A DNA stretch of 64,000 nt from assembly GCA_022695795.1 (NCBI GenBank), contig MU404090.1, positions 124,001 to 188,000 on the forward strand, read 5' to 3'. Below the pieces are notes generated by a model. The model saw only the letters and a list, made by a program, of their open reading frames with translations. It had not been told where the DNA came from and ran no database searches. A program made the position numbers and the translations under genes. Position 1 is the stretch's first letter, and every line of letters begins with the position of its first letter. Below are positions 57,534 through 64,000 of this stretch, piece by piece. The DNA is from Biscogniauxia marginata. Its lineage: Eukaryota; Ascomycota; Sordariomycetes; Xylariales; Xylariaceae.

Positions 57534-60500
57534 TATACCATTTTAGGTTGCCTTTGTTTAAATACCTACCTACCCTGTCGAAACACATTATACCCAGTAG
57601 ACTCACCGAAATCATATTGAGGATATCTATTGAGACTATAGTCTGCATAGACCACTATGAGACTCCATACAACGCCCCTCCAATATCAACACTCTGTTCT
57701 CCGCCTACTTATGGAGGTTGTATAGTACGTAGGATCGAGTGAAGCGATGGACGGGTTACCTATCACTCAAAAAACTCCGTTAGAAATGTGTTCATAGTAA
57801 GAGTTAAGGCGTTGCTTTCTAGTCGCGCAAGCTGTTTTAGCACATGCGTAGGAAGTGGCATGATGTACGTAGTTCGGAAATTAGGAAGGGAGAATATACC
57901 CGATTGCCCTCTGCTCTGCGTGAAGTCCTGAAATGACGCTATATTACATCCCGAATGCCTGCGCTGCCGTCGGTCACGAAACGACATTTACAGTATGTCA
58001 CGTAGATGTAGCACCTCGATATGAGACTATAACGTTGAGATAGTAGATTGCCCAGATGACAAACTACAGCAGCAATACAGGACATCTCTATTTTGGTTCT
58101 CCAAACATCGCCGAAGCGAATTAACCTGACTCGACATCATGGGTGAACAAAGGGAATATGGTGGTAGTAGTGAATTAACTTTGATGTTAAACCTGGTGCT
58201 AGAAAGTTCTATGCGAAGGTTAGACTGGTACGGGTATGAGGCGGGGGTTAAGCAGGTATAAATCGTGTCTATTACATCGAATCACGTTCTTGGAGTAAGA
58301 CGTTCTAGTCTTGTTGGTGTTATGAATAGATTAATTTTGGGTGTGCCTTCTCCCCCTTTTTTTTCAACCAGTGCCGCTGGTGACGTGATCTCATAACCGC
58401 TATGGATCCAACATAGATAGGTGTAGCTACCCTGATGAGGTCTCTCATACAGTGCCGCGGCTTCCGCCTTGATTGACCTTGAGATATAAATGGCTAGGGG
58501 TGGGTAAGAAAGGGGGACAGGCCAGCTCTGTCAGGTTGCTCAATCTTCGTTAGGATAGACACAGTGCCGGTCATTACTGAAGTAAACCCCCTCTTTGTCC
58601 AGTCAGCCGGGATGACTACTTGGAGCCCTTGTGAACCTGATAACATAAGAGCCTTTCTTTTGTTAACATGTTATGGTATTGACTGCATTTGGTAATAGTA
58701 TCACTCAGCTGCCGGGTTAAACACGGTTGCCTACCCCTGACTGGCAGTCCTGGCCAATAGGACAAATCAAAGATGTTGTGCCTGAATTCGCCAGTAACTG
58801 TCAATGAGTTATCTTCTTTCAAATTCGTCTTCCCGTTTCAAGTACTCGCTTGGATATACAAGCTAGGGCTCGGTGATTATACTACATGATACGGAGGAGT
58901 CGGTATGCAAGTGCGACACTAATATACGTACATGGTATTTGGAAGCTACTATAATAATTATAACCAGGTTTCCCACCATCAGGTTCATGAATCCAGTGTC
59001 CCTGGAATATTGATCTCATTTTTGGTCTTTCGTCTTTCGGTCAATTCGAAGGCTTGAGGTCCTCTTAGACATGACGTAAGAGGATGCGATTCCCTACCAG
59101 GGCCGTGGTGGCTATGCGTACCACTGAAATTCTGGTCGAGGCTCGACTATAAAAGATCGGGATTCCAGAGATGATCAAGCCCAGGGACATATTAAACGCC
59201 ACCGTGCAGCAGCTTGCGGGAATCCAACTGCAATATTCGATGCTCTTCGGCATCAAGCGCTACGATGAAAGATAGTCGGTTGTCCCGCGGCCGGGGAGTC
59301 TAGGTCCCGTGCTGCTCTCCGCCGTTGATACTCGCTTACTCCGTTTCCTATACACCAATTGAGTACTTAATAATTGGCACCACTAACTCATACTTATATA
59401 GAGACGGTCGGAGATGGCGGGACTAGCGAGAACACGGCCATACCCGGTCTGAGCGTCCCGAAAGATTACCTACACGGCCGGCTGCGATGCAGGCCGTTGT
59501 TCTGGAGATTGCCGGCCCCCTGAACTCGCCTTTGCTGGAGTCGTAGTGGTGGGGCGTCAATATCACCAATACATCGAGCGAGAATCTGGTCTGGGCCAGC
59601 TACTCGGACGACAATTCTCGTGTTTGCCAGATTTCGTTCGAGTAGCAGTTGACGTCCTCAACCGGCGTGCTTACCTAGTTGAGCCGCGGCGACATAAACG
59701 CTATCTGTAAGACATTAGTATAGTGTATCATGTTGGTGGCGAATTAGGTGTACGAATAAGATCCCGAGGTCCATATTCCGATAGGACGGTCTGTTGTTTT
59801 ATATATGTGTTATTAGGCTGATCGTATCGTATATCTGTTGTCCAACCTAGACAACTAAGTCCTCGTCGTGTTACATGGTAATGTATTGTATAGCAGCTGA
59901 AATACGGCTACCCAAAGATATGCTCACATTCTAATTTCTCTCTCTTCTCTTCCCATTACTTTAGAATTCCAAATTGCTAAACCGGGATTGCCATTCGCTA
60001 TCATTTAACAGATTTCTACGATATGTTATTGGAAACAATTCGAGCCCCTTTCTCCCACAAATTGTTTGTTGCACCATTATCAGGGATGGTTGCTACATGT
60101 GGCCAATATATGTTATCAACATATTATCACATCAGAGCTGACGAATGACACCTAGTTAAAAAGTGTAGAGCCTGCCGAGTCTGCCTTGCCGCGAAATTGA
60201 GGAAGGCGAGGCGTCCACTCGCCACATTAAATGCTAAGCCTTCATTCTGTGGTGCCCGAGAACATTGCATAAAGGCTGGAGGGTAATGGCACTGCCTTAG
60301 GTAGCCTGCCTAGTAATATATACTTTGAAGGTCCAACAGTAAATTTGTATCCAAAGCATAGCCCGCGCCATTACTCACTATGCATACGGTGCATTTTATT
60401 TGATTTCGGGCACACGAATGTAGCTTAATAAAGCACATGGTCCCTCGAAGACCTAGCGGCGTTCCTCCGTCTGATTTCACCCAGATTCACTCAGGCGACT

Positions 60501-60545
60501 GAACATGACGTAGTACAAGAAACTCCCAAATGGAAAGAATTCGCA
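57534..60545. other. Long intergenic region, mostly empty
   Basis: A 3-kb spacer with no intact gene. Short frames (57763-57987, 58616-58822 and 59065-59256, all minus) lack domains. One stretch near 59.4-59.7 kb is GC-richer and may be a gene remnant (listed separately). Confidence 0.55.
59487..59723 (+). pseudogene. Possible decayed ORF with three in-frame TAG codons
   Basis: Reading from the ATG at 59487 gives protein-like sequence (MQAVVLEIAGPLNSPLLES, WWGVNITNTSSENLVWASYS, then QLTSSTGVLT) interrupted by TAG at 59544, 59643 and 59676 and ending with TAG at 59721. All three internal stops could be CAG codons changed by C to T at CpA. No family is recognised. A competing frame is also open over 59453-59709 without an ATG, so the call is weak. 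Confidence 0.25.
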
Positions 60546-63500
60546 ATGAATACCGACGACGAATGTTCTGCGAGGCTGCCGAGGCCATTGCATATTACCG
60601 AGGCCTCCTCCATGTCACTACCGAAGGACTATAGGTCTTCTAGCATCGATGAACAATCAGCAATAGGCGGTAGTAGGGAACATACAGTTGATGCCGACGA
60701 TCGCGAGGATCTAGAGGAGGAGATACTACAAGAAAAAGTCACTAAAGAAGAGAGATCCGGCGGCGATGTGCCTTATCTACTGCAAGTCGCTAAGCGACAG
60801 AAGGAAGCCAAGACGCAACCATTTGCTCAACCATCTAATCCGTCGCCCCTAATGACAACAGCCCTTGGGGACATACATGATGATACGAAGGGTTCCCAAA
60901 ACTCTTCTTCCGCCGCGATCAAGCATTATGCGAGCGAAGAAAGGAATATTATAGAAACTAGTAATTCCCCATCTCGGAGAACCCCCGGCGATAAGAACAA
61001 TTAGCAAGCTGAAAAAAAGACTTCGTCAATAAGGGATTTGATGGAATATATCGGAAGAAGGCGAGCAAGACAAAGGACAGGATGCAACACTTGCAAGTAA
61101 GTCACAAAATATACGATTAGACAGTCTATTCTTTACTGCACTATAATATATTGTTACCCATACAGTCATTAAAAAGTCACCCTTCACCCTAGGCAGCGAC
61201 GGATAAAATGCGACGAATCACGACCAGAATGCAGCAATTGTGTGCGCACAAAAAGGAGGTGCACAGGTTATGATCCTCTACCACGCACTCAGTTATTTAA
61301 CTCAGTGTGCGACGTTGACCAACCACATCCTACTGATACTCAGGACGTGGACCAGTTTGATTCTGCTCTAGAGTCAACCAATTCAACGTCCGTGAGCTTA
61401 GGACCATTACCATCTGATCAGAAAGAAATGGCTGGCCAAGTAAAAGTTCATGAGACCTTTGATAATGAAGGTAGCGACGATGTAAAAACGGTATATTCGG
61501 AAGTAGAGGGGCACAAGAATATTATCTTCAGTGGCCCCAGACACGTACAACCCCTTGATCGACTACGTGGAGAAATAACCTTCCCAAAAGCGAAACCCGA
61601 CACTCTACGTGATATAAAGGAAACAATCCAACGAGCTATTGTCGCGAAAGATCGCGCTATATGGAAATATTACATGGAAACGGACATATACCCCCAGACA
61701 TCAATAGTTACCTATACCGTAGATTGGGATATCATGGCCTTTCTTCACGAGCAAGACTACACCACGCTAGATTTTGAAGCAGTTGTCGAAGCTATCACCC
61801 TGACAGGAACTCTTACAGAAGCGCAGGCCCTTAGCTGTCGACAGTATATCAAGAAAGTGTGGCCGTTATCAGGACTTCAAACCCTCCATTTCGTCCAACA
61901 GCTGCTACGGAACGGAGGATCCAGCAAGTGCCCTTATGGTTAGTGAAAGCTGCTTGAGTAGAACTTACATGCTTAACGACTAACAATTATACATGTGCAG
62001 TCTGTAGCTCTGGTCAAATGGCACTCGAGGGCTTTTTTGACGGTGCATTAGTTATTGTGGTGGCCTCAGGTGATACGGAATCTGTCATAGAGATAGGGGA
62101 ACAGCTTGCATGGCTTAGCGCTGCTCTACGATGTTCGCCCCTCGATCACGGAGTTGTCTATTGTACTCCATATGTTGAGTACGATGTCACTGAAACGCAA
62201 GAAAAAAGGTGTGATATCAAGCACCACATCGAAATATGCGACACAAAATCTCCAGGGACAAACGGAAAATGTTGGCATCGCTTATTCACTAATCCCGTCA
62301 TTGCCCACGGTTTTCCTATAGATCAGAGAGGTGAAGTAGACATAGGGTTGGAGACACCACTTGACATGCTGGTCACATTATCAAGGGCACGATACATTGA
62401 CACGTTCAAGTCAAAGGTTTTCATTAAAGGGTTCTCCACGATGCTAGTGCCAACCAAGCGGTCGGACGACTTGATCATCTGGCACTTGCTCTACAATGAC
62501 GATCCTAACGAAAGGATATCATATCTTGATTGCAATATCGAACATGCAGATGTTAGCGTAACGGACCTCGAACAATCTCGCCATATTTTAGCTGGTGTTG
62601 CAACGTAATCTCTGTCGTGGGTAGGTACTGTTGCCGTCTTGATACAGGCACCAAAGGACTAATAAATGATAAAAGGAACAACTCGAGCGTCATATAATAT
62701 AGGTAAATCGAATTTACCTTATTCGCATTCCCGTTTTGCTCTGGAAAAAGCCGAAATCTCTGCGGGACAGTTCGTCACAGGAATGGCAGCCTTCAAACTT
62801 GGCAACAAAGAGAAGCCGGTCCATATTTTGAGATTCGGTTACTTGACAAAACTTCAATAGATAGCATCAAGATATTTTGTCTTTTGGGACGAGGAAGACA
62901 AGAGGGGCTGGTTAGTGAATGGAGCTAGTACGTTGCTTCATATCCTCCGGGCATCCTTGGAGCATAGCAAACGCAAGTTCCAATCGGCATGGCTCCTAGA
63001 CCCGAGTATCTTGGGCGATGCCACCAACCCCTCGCGACTTGACTCCGCTCTTAAGGTCCTAGTTAACATGCGAAACCGTGACCTGGAGCTATATCTCGAT
63101 AATACCGAAGTGTACGACGAAGAAACTAGGGATGGGCAGACGAACATCATTGTGTCAAGAAGGCAGACTCGTCACTATCGACTAGAGGATCGAATTGAAT
63201 ATATTTACAATATTCTCGAAAAGCTAATCGACCAGAGAGCTGACGCGGAACGGCGACCAGGGTTGGACATCAATCTTCGTCCACGCCGATATCTGGAAGG
63301 CTGGGATTTCAAAGGTATAGTCATGGACGGAGACCCATTCTTCTCTAGGGTCGCTACCCTCCAGACAATTGGCAAGGGGTGGGTTGATTTCACACAAGGA
63401 ATACATGCTGTAACTCTATTCGGCCGAGGCTTTGGCAAATTATTTCAACCCCAGCAGACTACAACAAACACTCCATGTCCTCGTTGGTCCATGCTACCAA

Positions 63501-64000
63501 GTGGACAGTACTACCTAGCTGCCTGCGTGTCTGATCTCCAGCATATCATGGAGAAGGATGGTGACTCGAATTCAAACCCTCGACGCTTGTGTGACAACAT
63601 TATTTGGCACATGAAGCAAGCAACGTTCGATTCCTGCCCTTGCACTAGAGGCATAATGAATAAGCACAACGATCCAGTTCAGGCCCTTTTCCCTCTCAAG
63701 TTCACCCAGAAACTCCAAAAGAAACACCAGGTGAATTTACAAGATCAAGGAGCAGTCATATTTGGCCATAATATCAATCTTCACTGGCATTGGAAAGATG
63801 CTGGCGATCCAGTGAAAGGAGATCCTCCACCGGAGCTTGGGGCTACTCAATCGTCGTTTCATGATAGTGGAATTGGTTCCAGCCTCAGCCCGTTATCTAA
63901 TAATGGTTCGATCCAAAGTCCTGGAAATGATTATTCCACCGCAAGCGATAATTCTTCACGTGGAAAGTCGATATCGCCAAGAAACTTATCTGAGAGTGTT
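60546..64000 (+). pseudogene. Decayed gene: Zn(II)2Cys6 cluster joined to a long uncharacterised fungal region; runs off the edge
   Basis: The frame starts at the ATG at 60546 with a hydrophilic 152-residue part, meets a TAG at 61002-61004, and continues in the same frame into MEYIGRRRARQRTGCNTCK. An intron (61097-61192) and the next exon complete a perfect Cx2Cx6Cx6Cx2Cx6C zinc cluster (CNTC, CDESRPEC, CVRTKRRC). A second intron (61939-62000) gives CPYV-CSSGQM. The region beyond (for example NPVIAHGFPI, GLETPLDMLVTLS, KVFIKGFSTMLVPT) resembles a large fungal family of unknown function. Damage follows: one lost base near 62591, one extra base near 62671-62674 and a TAG at 62858-62860 after YLTKLQ. 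From 62861 the frame is open to the window end (380 codons: YFVFWDEEDKRGWLVNGAS, DFTQGIHAVTLFGRGFG, GAVIFGHNINLHWHWKD). The zinc cluster suggests DNA binding; the rest is unknown. Confidence 0.65.

Noticed and set aside
1..64000. tRNA, rRNA and CRISPR arrays
   Set aside because: I looked by eye for tRNA box B-like sequences and regularly spaced repeats and found none convincing. A covariance-model scan would be decisive.

Overview
The window is nuclear DNA of a filamentous ascomycete (Pezizomycotina). Three things show this: short GT-AG introns of about 47-97 nt, a hydroxamate-siderophore gene pair, and a large AT-rich island whose retrotransposons have been mutated the way repeat-induced point mutation (RIP) mutates duplicated DNA (CpA/TpG lost, TpA gained). 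A Sordariomycete is my guess, not proven. All exon models, motif hits and repeat boundaries were worked out by eye, without database searches.

Layout, left end. At 1-1624 (minus) lies the 5' end of a non-ribosomal peptide synthetase that looks like the intracellular-siderophore (ferricrocin/ferrichrome) synthetase. At 5738-7456 (plus) lies L-ornithine N5-monooxygenase (sidA type), which makes the N5-hydroxyornithine that such a synthetase uses. The two genes are divergent across a 4.1-kb spacer holding two copies of the iron-repressor GATA motif ATCTGATAA inside an identical 13-mer. A Dal5-type MFS permease follows (9606-11183), then a NUP-family purine nucleoside permease-like gene with one in-frame stop (12443-13720).

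Middle. From about 15.3 to 21.6 kb there is decayed gene material: a TGAGC array, a 90-bp tandem duplication, a chromodomain/SANT-like pseudogene and an aminoglycoside-phosphotransferase-like gene with an in-frame TGA. From 22.19 to 41.43 kb there is an AT-rich island of RIP-mutated Ty3/gypsy-type LTR retrotransposons in minus orientation. One 7.5-kb copy (24827-32330, 5-bp duplication AAAAT) is nested in an older, internally deleted copy. A second 7.5-kb copy (33924-41429, duplication GAGGG) lies to its right. A 196-bp TG...CA insert with its own 5-bp duplication sits inside the oldest copy and is clearly less AT-rich.

Right. After the island come a short-chain dehydrogenase (42703-43673), a single-pass membrane protein (47435-48238), and a housekeeping block: GDP-mannose pyrophosphorylase alpha-like protein, 20S proteasome subunit alpha-3 (PRE9) and a BYE1-like PHD/TFIIS-central/SPOC protein. 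The window ends in a decayed gene (60546 to beyond 64000) that joins a Zn(II)2Cys6 cluster to a long fungal region of unknown function. Its last 1.1 kb is an open frame running off the edge.

Main themes: an iron-regulated siderophore locus, a nested retrotransposon island, and accessory genes around the island broken by single stops that C:G to T:A changes explain, while the metabolic and housekeeping genes stay intact.
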